Assembly (NCBI GenBank): GCA_026708085.1 | Contig: JAPOVP010000105.1 | Location: forward strand, 1-34,451 | Source of the DNA: Caldilineaceae bacterium | GTDB lineage: Bacteria; Chloroflexota; Anaerolineae; Caldilineales; Caldilineaceae | Length of the DNA: 34,451 bases | Direction of reading: 5' to 3' | Shown: piece after piece, positions 17,422 to 25,880 of the stretch | How positions within the stretch are numbered: the first letter of the stretch is position 1 | Layout of the letters: every line of letters starts with the position of its first letter | Made by a program: the position numbers and the translations under genes | The notes under the pieces: generated by a model | The model's database searches: none | What the model was told of the DNA's origin: nothing | The model's input: only the letters and a program-made list of their open reading frames with translations

Positions 17422-18315
17422 TCAGCCCTTGAGCCCGGTCAGCGCGATTCCCTCGATGAAGTAGCGTTGCAAGAAAAAGAAGAGCAGCACGACCGGCAGC
17501 ACCATCATGACCGAAGCGGCCATGAGCTGCTGCCATTCGACGGTGGCCTGCGTTTTGTAGAAGTCCTGCAGTCCCAAGGCCAGCGGCTTTTTGTCCTGGC
17601 TGTTGATATAGATGAGGGGGCCTAGGAAGTCGTTCCAGGTGAATTGGAACTGGAAGATGGCGACCGTGGTCAACGCCGGTTTGGAGAGGGGGAGCATGAT
17701 GCGCCAGTACTGGCCGAACTCCGAGCAGCCGTCGATGCGGGCGGCGTCGAAGAGCTCCTGGGGGAGGCTCATGAAGAACTGGCGCAGCAGGAAGATGAAG
17801 AAGGCGTTGCCGAGAAAGGCGGGAACCCAGAGGGGCCGCAGCGTATCGACCCAGTCGAGGGCGCGGAATACGAGGAAGAGGGGGATCATGGTGACGTGGG
17901 CGGGCAGCATCATGGTGGCGAGGAGGACGGCGAAGAGGACGCGGCTGCCGGGGGCGCGGTAGCGGGCGAAGGCGTAGGCGACGATCGAGCATGAGAAGAG
18001 GACGCCGAGGACGTTGAGGACGGCCAGGTAGAGCGAGTTGAAGAAGTAGCGCACGAGGGGGACGGCCTCGAGCGCGTCGCCGTAATGGGTCCACTCGATA
18101 GGGGAGGGGACGAGGGCCGGCGGCCAGATGAAGAGCTGCGCGTCGGTCTTGAGCGAGGTGATGATGAGCCAGTAGAAGGGGAAGGCGAAGAAGAGCCCGC
18201 CCACGAGCACGACGCCGTGGACGGCGAACGTCTCGATCAGACGCATTGTCCGGTAGATGCTGAACGGGGGCGCAGCGCTTAGCTGGGTCTCGCCCACGCC
18301 TCTATTGACCGCCAT
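17422..18315 (-). CDS. carbohydrate ABC importer permease (MalG/UgpE family)
   Basis: A 297-residue inner-membrane permease with six helices. The EAA loop reads DAARIDGCSEFGQYWRIMLP around residues 190-209, and FQFTWNDFLGPLIYI and the terminal FLQRYFIEGIALTGLKG are typical of MalG-like subunits. The start overlaps the end of the UgpA-like gene by 14 bases. The N-terminus has a 25-residue cytoplasmic stretch before the first helix. Its partners are the 18302-19207 permease and the 19334-20704 binding protein. Confidence 0.93.
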   Translation of the reverse strand: MAVNRGVGETQLSAAPPFSIYRTMRLIETFAVHGVVLVGGLFFAFPFYWLIITSLKTDAQLFIWPPALVPSPIEWTHYGDALEAVPLVRYFFNSLYLAVLNVLGVLFSCSIVAYAFARYRAPGSRVLFAVLLATMMLPAHVTMIPLFLVFRALDWVDTLRPLWVPAFLGNAFFIFLLRQFFMSLPQELFDAARIDGCSEFGQYWRIMLPLSKPALTTVAIFQFQFTWNDFLGPLIYINSQDKKPLALGLQDFYKTQATVEWQQLMAASVMMVLPVVLLFFFLQRYFIEGIALTGLKG

Positions 18316-19207
18316 AGTGAACCCACCTCAGGCTCAGCCGGAACTGGATATAGGTCAGGACGACGATGACGATGAAGAGCAGCCAGGCCATGGCCGAGGC
18401 ATAGCCCATCTTGAAATAGTTGAAGGCGTGGCGGTAGAGGTAGAGCACATAGAAGAGGGTGGAATCGGCCGGTCCTCCCTCGGTCATGATGTAGGCCTGG
18501 GTGAAGACCTGGAAGCTGTTGATGAAGCCGATCACGATCACAAAGAAGATGGCGGGCGAGATCATGGGTATGGTGACGTGCCAGAATTTGCGCAATCTGT
18601 TGGCGCCGTCGAGCTCGGCGGCCTCGTAGAGATGGGTGGGCACGCCTTGCAGCGCGGCCAGGAATATGACCATGTTGATGCCGACGCCGGTCAGGTTCAT
18701 GACGACGAGGCCCGGCTTGGACCAGGCGGGGTCGCCGAGCCAGTTCGGGCCTTTGATGGAGAGGAAGTAGAGGAGCGTGTTGATGAGGCCGAAGCGGGGT
18801 TGCAGCAGCCAGATCCAGAGAATGGAGACGGCGACGAGGGGCATGATGGCCGGGACGTAGAAGGCGGAGCGGAGGAAGGAGCGCCCGCGCAGGTCGCCGC
18901 GGTTCAGGACCATGGCGAGTCCGAGGCCGGCGGCCATCGAGGTGGGGACGGCAAGAGCGGCATAGTAGGCGGTGTTCCAGATGGAGATGCCGAGCAGGTT
19001 GTCCTCGAACATGGCGCTGTAGTTGCTGAGGCCCATGAAGCGGGTCGGGAGGAGGACAGAGTAGTTGGTGAGGCTGAGCGCGAAGGACGCGATCATGGGG
19101 CCGAGGTAGAAAAGGAGGAAGCCCAGAATCCACGGGGAGGCGAAGACGTAGAACCAGAAGGTCTCGCGCGCCCGCAAACTTCTGAGGATGGCCGGTCTTT
19201 TCACCAT
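18302..19207 (-). CDS. carbohydrate ABC importer permease (MalF/UgpA family)
   Basis: A 301-residue inner-membrane permease. The ATG at 19207 is preferred to an in-frame TTG at 19252 because it gives the usual short basic N-terminus (MVKRPAILRSLRARETFWFY) before the first helix, but neither start has a strong ribosome site. The EAA loop is EAAELDGANRLRKFWHVTIP near residues 203-222, and the protein has six predicted helices. No ATPase is encoded with this importer, as for the one at 344-5653, so both presumably share one encoded elsewhere. Confidence 0.92.
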   Translation of the reverse strand: MVKRPAILRSLRARETFWFYVFASPWILGFLLFYLGPMIASFALSLTNYSVLLPTRFMGLSNYSAMFEDNLLGISIWNTAYYAALAVPTSMAAGLGLAMVLNRGDLRGRSFLRSAFYVPAIMPLVAVSILWIWLLQPRFGLINTLLYFLSIKGPNWLGDPAWSKPGLVVMNLTGVGINMVIFLAALQGVPTHLYEAAELDGANRLRKFWHVTIPMISPAIFFVIVIGFINSFQVFTQAYIMTEGGPADSTLFYVLYLYRHAFNYFKMGYASAMAWLLFIVIVVLTYIQFRLSLRWVHYGGQ

Positions 19208-19333
19208 TGTGCCGCGCCCCAGCAGAGGAAGAGAGGGCTTTTGCGACCGCAACGGCCGCGCGGCGGCAAAGCCCGGGAGGAGGAAGAGTGGCCAGCGGCA
19301 GACAGACAGCCGCCGACCACTGATCTTAGGATT

Positions 19334-20704
19334 CTATACCGATGCCCAGAAATCGTCCAGCGCCTTCTGCACGATCTCCTGCATGTCGGCGCAGGCCTCC
19401 TCCGGTGTCTTCTGGCCGTAGAAGACCCAGTCACGGCCGGTGCCGGGGTAGGTCCAGAGGTCCTGGATCTCCTGCCCGACCGGGGTGATGGGGCGGAAGT
19501 TGGCGTAGTTCATCGACTCATTGGCCAGGCGACGCAGATCGGGGAAGGGCGAGCTGTTGATGACGTCCTCGTCGAGAGCGGCTGCGATCAGGCAGGGGAT
19601 GTTCTGGTAGCGCAGCGTGTGAGCGATCTGTGAATCGAGCCCGGCGAGGAAGTTGAGCAGCTCGAAGGACTCTTCCAGGTTCTGGGCGCCGGCGGGGATG
19701 GCGAGGCAGAAGCCGCCGGCAAAACCGGTGTACTGGTCCATGGTGCCGCGGATGCGCCAGGGCGCGAGGCCGAAGTTGAGGTCCTCGTAGTAGCGGGCGA
19801 AGTTGCTCAGGTTCCAGTCGCCGCTGACCATCATGGCGAGGCGGCCGGTGCCGAAGGGGTTGAAACCGGCCACGGTGGGCCAGCCGGCGCTGAACTCGGA
19901 GGCCACTTCGATGCCGCCGACAGCGTTGACGCAGTCGTACTGCCACTGCATGGTCTCGACGAGCAGGGGGTTGTCCATCCAGGCGGTGCGCTCGTCTTTC
20001 ATGAACTCGGCGCCGTTGGCCCAGGCGTAGACGTAGTCGCCGCCGTTGCCATAGCCGAGCATCTGGCTGGGGATGAAGCCCATGACCTCGACGGCGCCGT
20101 CGTCGTCGGTCTGGGTGAGCTGTTCGGCGAGCCCGATCATGGCCTCCCAGTCCTGGGTGGGCGGGGGGTCGTCGGCTTCGAGGCCGTGCTCGGCGAAGAT
20201 GTCCTTGTTCCAGATGATGAAGCGGCCGTCGGTGTTGAAGGGGATGGAGTAGACTTTGCCGTCCCAGACGCCTTCGGCCCAGGTGGCGGGGAAGTAGTCG
20301 TCGGCGTTGATGTTGTACTGGGCGACGAAGTCGTCGAGCAGGGTGGCGCCGCCGCGACCGGCCCAGCCGGCCATGCGGAAGCGGTCCTGGCGGGTGATGT
20401 GGGGTGCGGCGCCGCCGGCGCTGGCGGTCATGAGCTTGGGCGTCATTTCGCCCCACTTGAAGGTCACGAACTCGATCGAGACGCTGGGCGTCATCTCCTG
20501 GTACTTCTCGATCTGTTCCTCGGCCCAGTCGGCTGCGCCTTCAGACCAGAATTCCAGGTTCACGGCCTCCATGGGCTCGTCGGCTGCGGCGCCGGTATCC
20601 TCCATCGCCGGGGCCGCGGGTACACAGGCTGCGGCCAGGGCTGCGCCGAGCCCGCCGGCCGAGTACTGCAGGAACCTACGTCGAGAGAATGTGCTTGTCT
20701 TCAT
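19334..20704 (-). CDS. extracellular sugar-binding lipoprotein (SBP family 1)
   Basis: A 456-residue binding protein for a carbohydrate importer. The Tat motif is SRRRFLQ (residues 7-13) and the lipobox LAAAC gives Cys27. Family 1 features include the NLEFWSEGAADWAEEQIEKY region near residues 49-68, IPFNTDGRFIIWNKDIF and GRLAMMVSGDWNLSNF. AAGGAG lies close before the ATG. It heads the minus-strand importer operon behind an extended -10 promoter at 20891-20899. The ligand is unknown. Confidence 0.92.
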   Translation of the reverse strand: MKTSTFSRRRFLQYSAGGLGAALAAACVPAAPAMEDTGAAADEPMEAVNLEFWSEGAADWAEEQIEKYQEMTPSVSIEFVTFKWGEMTPKLMTASAGGAAPHITRQDRFRMAGWAGRGGATLLDDFVAQYNINADDYFPATWAEGVWDGKVYSIPFNTDGRFIIWNKDIFAEHGLEADDPPPTQDWEAMIGLAEQLTQTDDDGAVEVMGFIPSQMLGYGNGGDYVYAWANGAEFMKDERTAWMDNPLLVETMQWQYDCVNAVGGIEVASEFSAGWPTVAGFNPFGTGRLAMMVSGDWNLSNFARYYEDLNFGLAPWRIRGTMDQYTGFAGGFCLAIPAGAQNLEESFELLNFLAGLDSQIAHTLRYQNIPCLIAAALDEDVINSSPFPDLRRLANESMNYANFRPITPVGQEIQDLWTYPGTGRDWVFYGQKTPEEACADMQEIVQKALDDFWASV

Positions 20705-20890
20705 GGGAATCGCTCCTTGTTGAATCGGTGGACAGTAGGAAATTGCGTTTTGCCGGATTCAATTGCTGCACGCCGGGAGCATGCAGACATGCCTGAACGA
20801 AGCGAGAGTCGGGTCGAAACTCTGTGCCCCGCAGACAGAAGGGAGCAGGGCATTCCCTGGTGCTGGGCGCTGCTTACGCGCTTTGGCGAG

Positions 20891-20899
20891 ATTATAGCA
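20891..20899 (-). promoter_or_regulatory. extended -10 promoter of the second carbohydrate importer operon
   Basis: On the minus strand the sequence reads TGCTATAAT, a perfect extended -10 element. The -35 region at about 20914-20919 (TTTCGC) is poor, which is usual for extended -10 promoters. The leader to the ATG at 20704 would be about 180 bases long. I found no recognisable riboswitch in it. Confidence 0.55.
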
Positions 20900-20916
20900 T
20901 TCAGTTGTGGGTCGCG

Positions 20917-20957
20917 AAAACAGAACAAAAGAGCCATTGCAGAAGATGCAGTGGCTC
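20917..20957 (-). terminator. intrinsic terminator of the GH172-like gene
   Basis: Read on the minus strand, GAGCCACTGC (20957-20948), a 7-base loop and GCAATGGCTC (20940-20931) form a 10-bp stem with one G-T pair. TTTTGTTCTGTTTT follows. It lies about 58 bases after the stop codon of the gene ending at 21015 and directly before the promoter of the next operon, so it separates the two units. Confidence 0.75.
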
Positions 20958-21014
20958 TATATCCCTATGGTTGGGAGGGGGTGGGAAGATGCTTTCCGGT
21001 CTTCCTTGCGGTGC

Positions 21015-22547
21015 TTACTCTTCTTCCTCCGCCTGCGGTGTCAGCGCGGTGCCGTCGGCGGTTTGGGCGCGGAAGGCGAAGGCCCAGCCGCCATGATTGG
21101 AGCCGCTGTCGTTGCTGAGTTTGAGTACGATGGTGTTGGGGCCGGCGCGGAGTTGGACGGGGAGGCTGTGGCTGCGGAAGGCGTAGTGGTGGCCTAGGTC
21201 GTGGAGGTCGTCGTTGAGGCGCAGGGTGAGGTGGTCGTCCCAGGCGAGGTGGAGGGTGGCGGCGGTGGCGGTGGGCGCGTGGAGGATGCAGCGGGCGATG
21301 GCGGCGCCGGTGTCGGTCTTGCCGACGCCGCGGCCCCAGGGGCGGAAGAGGTGGTTGAAGTCGATGAAGCCGTGGTGGGCGGCGCGGCGGGTCCAGCGGG
21401 CTCTGTCGCGGCCGTGCTGACGCGAGCCGTCGGTGAGCCAGGCGGACTCGGCGGTGTGGAGGCCGTCGTAGGCGGCGTCGGGGTCGAAGGTTTTTTCGGG
21501 CGGGAGGGTCGCGGCCATGGCCTGGCCGTCGTGGTTGGCGAAGGGGCCGCAGAGCCACCATTGGCCGCTCTGGGGGAGGGCGAGGTCGTGTGTGGCGCGG
21601 GGGAGCTCGGCGCCGGGGAGGAGCTGGGGCCAGTCGGGCATGGTGAAGAAGGGGCGGACGGGGCTTTCCTGGTACCAGTAGGTGGTGGAGCAGATGTCAT
21701 TGGCCATGCAGCCGAAGCGCATGTGGATGGAGTTCTGGAAGGGGAGGGTGTCTTTTTCGAAGAAGCGGTAGCCGACGAGGCGCTGGGCGGGGCGGGCTTC
21801 GCCGACGTCGTGGTGGACGTAGTAGGGCATGGCGGCGTAGTGGTGTGTTTCGGGCGGGTGGAGGGCGCCGCCGTAGCCGGCGCCGAAGGTGTCTTCGCCG
21901 CCGATGCCGCGCAGGAAGGCGGGATGCTCGCCCTGGCCGTCGATGTAGATGTTTTCGGCGCCGCCGTGGCTCCAGCGGTCGGTGTCGTCGAGGAGACGGA
22001 CGCCGTAGACGAAGCCGAGGAGCTGGCCGGGTCCGTCGGCGTCGAGCATGAGGTATTCCTCGCCGTAGCGCTGGGTGGGCATTTCGCGGCGCCAGCGGGC
22101 GCAGAAACGGCGCGGTTCGTGGAGGGTCTGACCGGGATAGCGGTGCCAGTCGACCTGGATGTAGGCGCGGTTGCCTTCTGGGCCGGCTTCGAATTCGATG
22201 CGGGCGGAGCGGGCGAAGGGCATGGGGAAGTAGCAGTTGTAGCCGATCCAGGCCTTGGCGGAGAGGAAGTGGGTGTCGATGGGGTACCAGCCGAGGCCGT
22301 GCATGACGCCGAAGAAGTCGCCGACGGGTGCTTCGACGTAGGGGATGGGCTCGTCGTCGAAGTAGATGCGGATGATGGCTTTGCGGCTGGCGAAGGGGAG
22401 GCGTTCGGGGCGGGAGAGGACGACCCAGATGTGCTGGATGCAGCCGGGGCCGTCGAGTTCGGCGTAGGTGGTGCGCGTGTTGACGGGTAGGGGGCCGGTG
22501 AGGGAGACGCGGTCGGGGATTGGGGTGGTGGGGAGGTTGAGGTTCAT
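21015..22547 (-). CDS. DUF2961 / GH172-family glycoside hydrolase-like protein
   Basis: A 510-residue protein of the DUF2961 family. Characterised members (GH172) cleave alpha-linked fructofuranosides or D-arabinofuranosides. Seen are the N-terminal block of two beta-jelly-roll-like modules with GPGCIQHIWVVLSRPE (about 33-48), IRIYFDDEPIPYVEAPVGDFFG (59-80), the GGEDTFGAGYGG motif (about 217-228) and YRFFEKDTLPFQNSIHMRFG (about 258-277). The acidic residues in the last two motifs are candidate catalytic residues, not verified. The C-terminal 150 residues look like an added carbohydrate-binding beta-sandwich (LHLAWDDHLTLRLNDDL). There is no signal peptide, so it probably acts in the cytoplasm on imported sugar. 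GGAGG precedes the ATG and a terminator follows. Confidence 0.82.
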   Translation of the reverse strand: MNLNLPTTPIPDRVSLTGPLPVNTRTTYAELDGPGCIQHIWVVLSRPERLPFASRKAIIRIYFDDEPIPYVEAPVGDFFGVMHGLGWYPIDTHFLSAKAWIGYNCYFPMPFARSARIEFEAGPEGNRAYIQVDWHRYPGQTLHEPRRFCARWRREMPTQRYGEEYLMLDADGPGQLLGFVYGVRLLDDTDRWSHGGAENIYIDGQGEHPAFLRGIGGEDTFGAGYGGALHPPETHHYAAMPYYVHHDVGEARPAQRLVGYRFFEKDTLPFQNSIHMRFGCMANDICSTTYWYQESPVRPFFTMPDWPQLLPGAELPRATHDLALPQSGQWWLCGPFANHDGQAMAATLPPEKTFDPDAAYDGLHTAESAWLTDGSRQHGRDRARWTRRAAHHGFIDFNHLFRPWGRGVGKTDTGAAIARCILHAPTATAATLHLAWDDHLTLRLNDDLHDLGHHYAFRSHSLPVQLRAGPNTIVLKLSNDSGSNHGGWAFAFRAQTADGTALTPQAEEEE

Positions 22548-22621
22548 GGGATGGCCTCCGTTGGTGATGGGGGGATATTGGCGGGTCGGGCTTGTGGGGT
22601 TAAGTGTACTGCGTATTGGGA

Positions 22622-22638
22622 ATTACGTATAGCGTAAT
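22622..22638. promoter_or_regulatory. palindromic dyad upstream of the GH172-like gene
   Basis: ATTACG and CGTAAT are separated by TATAG, giving a perfect 6-base dyad with a 5-base centre about 75 bases upstream of the ATG at 22547. The size fits a repressor operator. No convincing promoter hexamers were found around it. The rest of the gap 22548-22858 is G-rich and contains an AGTGGTTGGTGG word near 22803; I see no gene in it. Confidence 0.35.
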
Positions 22639-22858
22639 GAATGCAGGAGGTGCGTCCCGGATCATTGGGGGGCGGCGGTTGTCGGAAATGGGATTTTGGG
22701 GATGAGCCGCAGTTTGCTTTGGGCGTTCGTTTGGACAGGGGCTGGTGGGTGTTGTGGATGGGGAGAGGCGGGGATGGAGGCGTAGAGGTCAGGAGGTGAA
22801 TTCAGTGGTTGGTGGATTGGTCTGATTCGCCATGCCCATATTCCTTTGGCAGTCCACG

Positions 22859-23761
22859 CTATGAAGCATGTTCCTCAAAGTCATACTTCTCTTTTCGCAC
22901 GCGCAGGTCGAAATAGTACAGAACGACCGCGGTGACGTAGAACGGCGTGGTGAAGATGGTCAGCAGAATCGAGGCGGCACCACTGAAACCCGCTTTCGAA
23001 GACTCGTCAATAGCCGGAAACACGGGCAACACTACAAACTCCATTGTCACTCCGAACAGACCGGCGACAAGTCCTAGAGGTATGGACAAGAGCAAGGAAT
23101 AGCCGACTGTACGCAGAATATAGCCCCGGCTCAGATTCCAGCTGCGCGCTAAGGAGTCCAGCGGTCCCGTTTCCTCAACCATCAAGGCGACCTCGGCAGC
23201 CATCCAGCGAGCCGACAGATACGATAAGACAATCAGAGCCAGAACTCCAGATAGACATAACCCGATGCCCCCCAAGAGAACATCATCCAGCACTTTCATG
23301 ATTGCCTCAATGTCATCAGGACCAGGCGGACCAGAGAATGCGTCAAGGATTTCACCCAAGGCAATGTCAGTTCTGATGAGTCCTACCCAAATCGGTATCG
23401 CCAATAGAATGACTGCACCGATGTACACAGCCGACGCAGCCAAAATCATTCCGATGTTCGCCAGGAGGCGACGCAGACCATGTTGGACGGCAGTCCTGAC
23501 GGCAAGAGTACGCCCGTGCAGCAGTTCGACGCAGAGGGCAATTAGCGAAAGGCTCATAATTGCTTCGACGGGGAAAATCAGCGTAAGGAAGAGAGTGCTG
23601 GTGACTGCATCTTTTACGAAAATGATGGCCAGTGCAGCGACAGGGAGATAGAAGATGGCGGCTGTGCGCAGGAAAATGCCTTTGTGAGTGGGGTACAGGG
23701 CTATTGCCCGGCTCAGCAGTTTGCCGAAGGTTAAGGGGGTGGGAGCTGAGGTAGTGTGCAT
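22859..23761 (-). CDS. multi-pass membrane protein, copy A (GPDPase membrane-domain-like)
   Basis: A 300-residue integral membrane protein with about six hydrophobic segments. The N-terminus has a short polar lead, then PTPLTFGKLLSRAIALYPTHKGIFLRTAAIFYLPVAAL. A cytoplasmic segment with ARSWNLSRGYILRT and a C-terminal YYFDLRVRKEKYDFE follow. This arrangement resembles the membrane domain seen in glycerophosphodiester phosphodiesterase proteins and related DUF families, an impression only. No enzyme motif is visible. It is a close paralogue of the protein at 24746-25648, with long identical blocks, and lies on the same strand. Its promoter is at 23871-23899. The function is unknown. Confidence 0.8.
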   Translation of the reverse strand: MHTTSAPTPLTFGKLLSRAIALYPTHKGIFLRTAAIFYLPVAALAIIFVKDAVTSTLFLTLIFPVEAIMSLSLIALCVELLHGRTLAVRTAVQHGLRRLLANIGMILAASAVYIGAVILLAIPIWVGLIRTDIALGEILDAFSGPPGPDDIEAIMKVLDDVLLGGIGLCLSGVLALIVLSYLSARWMAAEVALMVEETGPLDSLARSWNLSRGYILRTVGYSLLLSIPLGLVAGLFGVTMEFVVLPVFPAIDESSKAGFSGAASILLTIFTTPFYVTAVVLYYFDLRVRKEKYDFEEHAS

Positions 23762-23870
23762 TGGGGAGATGTCCAGTTCTCGTGCAACGCGGAGCTAATT
23801 CTCTCTTTTCCAGAGTCGAGGAAGTTTTTTGACGGCCCGAAATTCATTTTCCTGGCGACTGTCTTCCAAC

Positions 23871-23899
23871 ATTGTAATTGGTATTCCATAGATTGCTAA
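23871..23899 (-). promoter_or_regulatory. promoter of membrane protein copy A
   Basis: On the minus strand TTAGCA (23899-23894) and TACAAT (23876-23871) are 17 bases apart. The same two hexamers with the same spacing stand before the paralogous gene at 25760-25788, although the spacers differ. Conservation of boxes but not spacer supports a working promoter. Confidence 0.6.
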
Positions 23900-23954
23900 T
23901 CTACCGTTTTGGGGAGGGTTCTCCGGTGTGGGGATGGAAGATTATATGAATCGC

Positions 23955-23983
23955 TGGACTGTGTATAACGCATGGAGTATACT
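23955..23983 (+). promoter_or_regulatory. promoter of the hicA-hicB pair
   Basis: TGGACT (23955-23960, 4 of 6 matches) and TATACT (23978-23983, 5 of 6) are 17 bases apart. Transcription would begin near 23990, downstream of the first in-frame ATG at 23972 and about 18 bases before the ATG at 24008. This favours 24008 as the real start of hicA. Confidence 0.5.
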
Positions 23984-24007
23984 AGCGGACATCTACGGGA
24001 CGGTGCC

Positions 24008-24214
24008 ATGGCAGTCAAAGTTCGGGATGCTATAAGGATGATAGAAGAGGATGGATGGGAGATTGTCAGGACCAGAGGGAGCCACCGACAGTACAAACAT
24101 CCTGTCAAGTCAGGGCGCGTAACGATTACGGGACATGGCCGAGATGATTTGAACCAAGAAACATGGAACAGTATTCTTAGGCAGGCTGGACTCAGAGAGG
24201 AAGGGAACAAATGA
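24008..24214 (+). CDS. hicA: HicA-family mRNA interferase toxin
   Basis: A 68-residue toxin of the HicA double-stranded RNA-binding-like fold that cleaves mRNA. The family pattern is clear: VKVRDAIRMIEEDGWEIVRT, then GSHRQYKHP with the catalytic His, and the C-terminal LRQAGL. The ATG at 24008 is chosen over 23972 from family length and promoter position. Its stop overlaps the start of the antitoxin gene as ATGA (24211-24214), the normal hicAB arrangement with toxin first. Confidence 0.88.
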   Translation: MAVKVRDAIRMIEEDGWEIVRTRGSHRQYKHPVKSGRVTITGHGRDDLNQETWNSILRQAGLREEGNK

Positions 24215-24426
24215 TAGGGCTTGAGTATGCGGTCGTAATTGAGAAAGCGTCTGACAACTACTGCGCCTACGTGCCCGACCTGCCCGGCTGTGTCGCAACA
24301 GGAAAGACACGCGAGGAAACTTGGAAGCTGATTTCTGAAGCCATCGTCTTCCATCTTGAGGGGTTGAAAGAGGATGGGATGCCCATTCCCCAACCGGAGT
24401 CTTCTGCGGCTATGGTGAGGGTGTAA
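24211..24426 (+). CDS. hicB: HicB-family antitoxin
   Basis: A 71-residue antitoxin of the partly degraded RNase H-like HicB fold. It has the signature EYAVVIEKASDNYCAYVPDLPGC, then TREETWKLISEAIVFHLEGL and GMPIPQP. There is no C-terminal DNA-binding domain, so this is the short form, and autoregulation would have to come from elsewhere. It is coupled to hicA by a 4-base overlap. The pair lies between two paralogous membrane-protein genes. Confidence 0.9.
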   Translation: MIGLEYAVVIEKASDNYCAYVPDLPGCVATGKTREETWKLISEAIVFHLEGLKEDGMPIPQPESSAAMVRV

Positions 24427-24518
24427 GGGTGCGATTATGAATAGCGCTGGTCGTTTCCAGGAATCTGAGGAGAATGGCGGGCGCCAATTCGTTGACCATG
24501 GAGTGAGAAACTTTACGC

Positions 24519-24540
24519 GGTCGTCCGAGTGTGGACGGCC
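24519..24540. other. small hairpin in the gap after hicB
   Basis: GGTCGTCC (24519-24526) and GGACGGCC (24533-24540) can form an 8-bp stem with one G-T pair and a 6-base loop. No T-run follows on either strand, so a terminator role is doubtful. The rest of 24427-24745 contains no gene that I can support. Confidence 0.3.
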
Positions 24541-24745
24541 CTGATCTGAGCTCGAAGTGCAATTCAGCCAGTGGGTGTTGGTCGATACTCTGATGCGCGG
24601 CTTCAGGCTGTAGAATTTGAAGGAGGTTGACAAGCGAATTTCAAGTTAACGCATCGTTTTTTCACTGACTGCTGCGACCAATGTCGTCCCCGGCCCGTAG
24701 CATAATTCGTCGCTTCCCCATCAACACCCAACCCGTCCTCACGAC

Positions 24746-25648
24746 TCATTCCTGGACGACTTCGAAATCATACTGCTCTTTGCGCACGCGCAGATCGAAA
24801 TAGTACAGGACGAATACAGTGACGTAGAACGGTGCGGCAATGATGGATGACAGCTTCGAGAGAGCATAGTAGAAGCCGAACATCCTTGATTGATCTGCGG
24901 CCGGGGCCAGAATAGTCGTAGCAAAGCCCACTAACCCTCCGATAAGACCGCCGATTATTCCCATTACTATGAATATGAGTAGGAAAAGGCCAAGGGTGCG
25001 AAGTACAAAGCCGCGGCTCAGACTCCAGCTGCGGCGCAGGGATTTAAGCGGTCCCGTCCCCTCTGCCATCAACGCGACTTCGGCAAACCGCCAGCGAGCG
25101 GCCAGATAGAACAGGACAGTTGGAATCAGAAGTCCGGAGAGACATAGACCGGTACCTCCCCACAGAGCGCTGCCCAGCACGCTAAAGACTATGTCGGCCT
25201 GGCCAGGCGTGGCGGGAACGGCAAACGCATCAAGAAGCTCATCCAGAGAAACGCCGGAGTTCAGGAATCCAACCCAGACCGGCGCGGCCAGTACAAGAGC
25301 CACGACGCTAGTCACAGCCGAGATTACCACGCCGAGGCCGATATAAGCCAGCAGGCGGGGCAGGCCGCGCATGACCGCAGTCCTGACGGCAAGAGGACGC
25401 CCGTGCAAGGAATCGATGCAATGGACAATGAGAGACAGGCTTACGATGGCGTCGACGGGCCATAATACGAGAGAAAAGAGGATGTTGGTAGTGAGATTGT
25501 CTACAAGAAGGTAGGAGAGTGCCGCGACCGGGAGATAGAAGATGGCGGCGGTGCGCAGAAGGATGGCTTTGTGGGTGGGGTAGAGGGTGATGGCCCGGGC
25601 CAGTAGTTTGCCAAAGGTTAGGGGGGTGGGAGTTGAGGGTGTTTGCAT
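24746..25648 (-). CDS. multi-pass membrane protein, copy B (paralogue of copy A)
   Basis: A 300-residue membrane protein with about six hydrophobic segments. The ATG at 25648 is chosen over 25735 because the sequence from there matches the start of copy A (MQTPSTPTPLTFGKLL against MHTTSAPTPLTFGKLL). Shared blocks include LRTAAIFYLPVAAL, GLCLSG, GPL-S-RSW-LSRG and YYFDLRVRKE-YDFE. The loop around residues 140-165 and the last helices have diverged most. Both copies keep the same promoter boxes, so the duplication included the upstream region. The function is unknown; a membrane role in envelope or lipid handling is possible. Confidence 0.8.
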   Translation of the reverse strand: MQTPSTPTPLTFGKLLARAITLYPTHKAILLRTAAIFYLPVAALSYLLVDNLTTNILFSLVLWPVDAIVSLSLIVHCIDSLHGRPLAVRTAVMRGLPRLLAYIGLGVVISAVTSVVALVLAAPVWVGFLNSGVSLDELLDAFAVPATPGQADIVFSVLGSALWGGTGLCLSGLLIPTVLFYLAARWRFAEVALMAEGTGPLKSLRRSWSLSRGFVLRTLGLFLLIFIVMGIIGGLIGGLVGFATTILAPAADQSRMFGFYYALSKLSSIIAAPFYVTVFVLYYFDLRVRKEQYDFEVVQE

Positions 25649-25759
25649 TTGGGTGGGAAGCCTGGTCTCGGGCGGTGGGAGATTTCGCCTTACTCTTTTG
25701 GATTCGAGAAGGTAGTTTTGCGGCCTTAGGGTCATTTTGGCCGCGTCTCTCTTTCTGAC

Positions 25760-25788
25760 ATTGTAATTGGGATTGCGCGAAGTGCTAA
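25760..25788 (-). promoter_or_regulatory. promoter of membrane protein copy B
   Basis: TTAGCA (25788-25783) and TACAAT (25765-25760) on the minus strand, 17 bases apart, as in copy A. A GGGAGGGT motif flanks both copies on the far side. The spacer sequence differs between copies while the boxes are unchanged. Confidence 0.6.
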
Positions 25789-25880
25789 TCTTTTATTTTT
25801 GGGAGGGTGCAGTTGTCTGAACTGTGATTTGGGGGGATTTGAGGGATGGGTTGCAGTTGCTGTGCTGCCACTATTGAGGG

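Noticed and set aside
18257..19633. Plus-strand open frame of 458 codons opposite two permeases and a binding protein
   Set aside because: Rich in Glu, Gly and Asp, with no domain, and it crosses three well-supported minus-strand genes.
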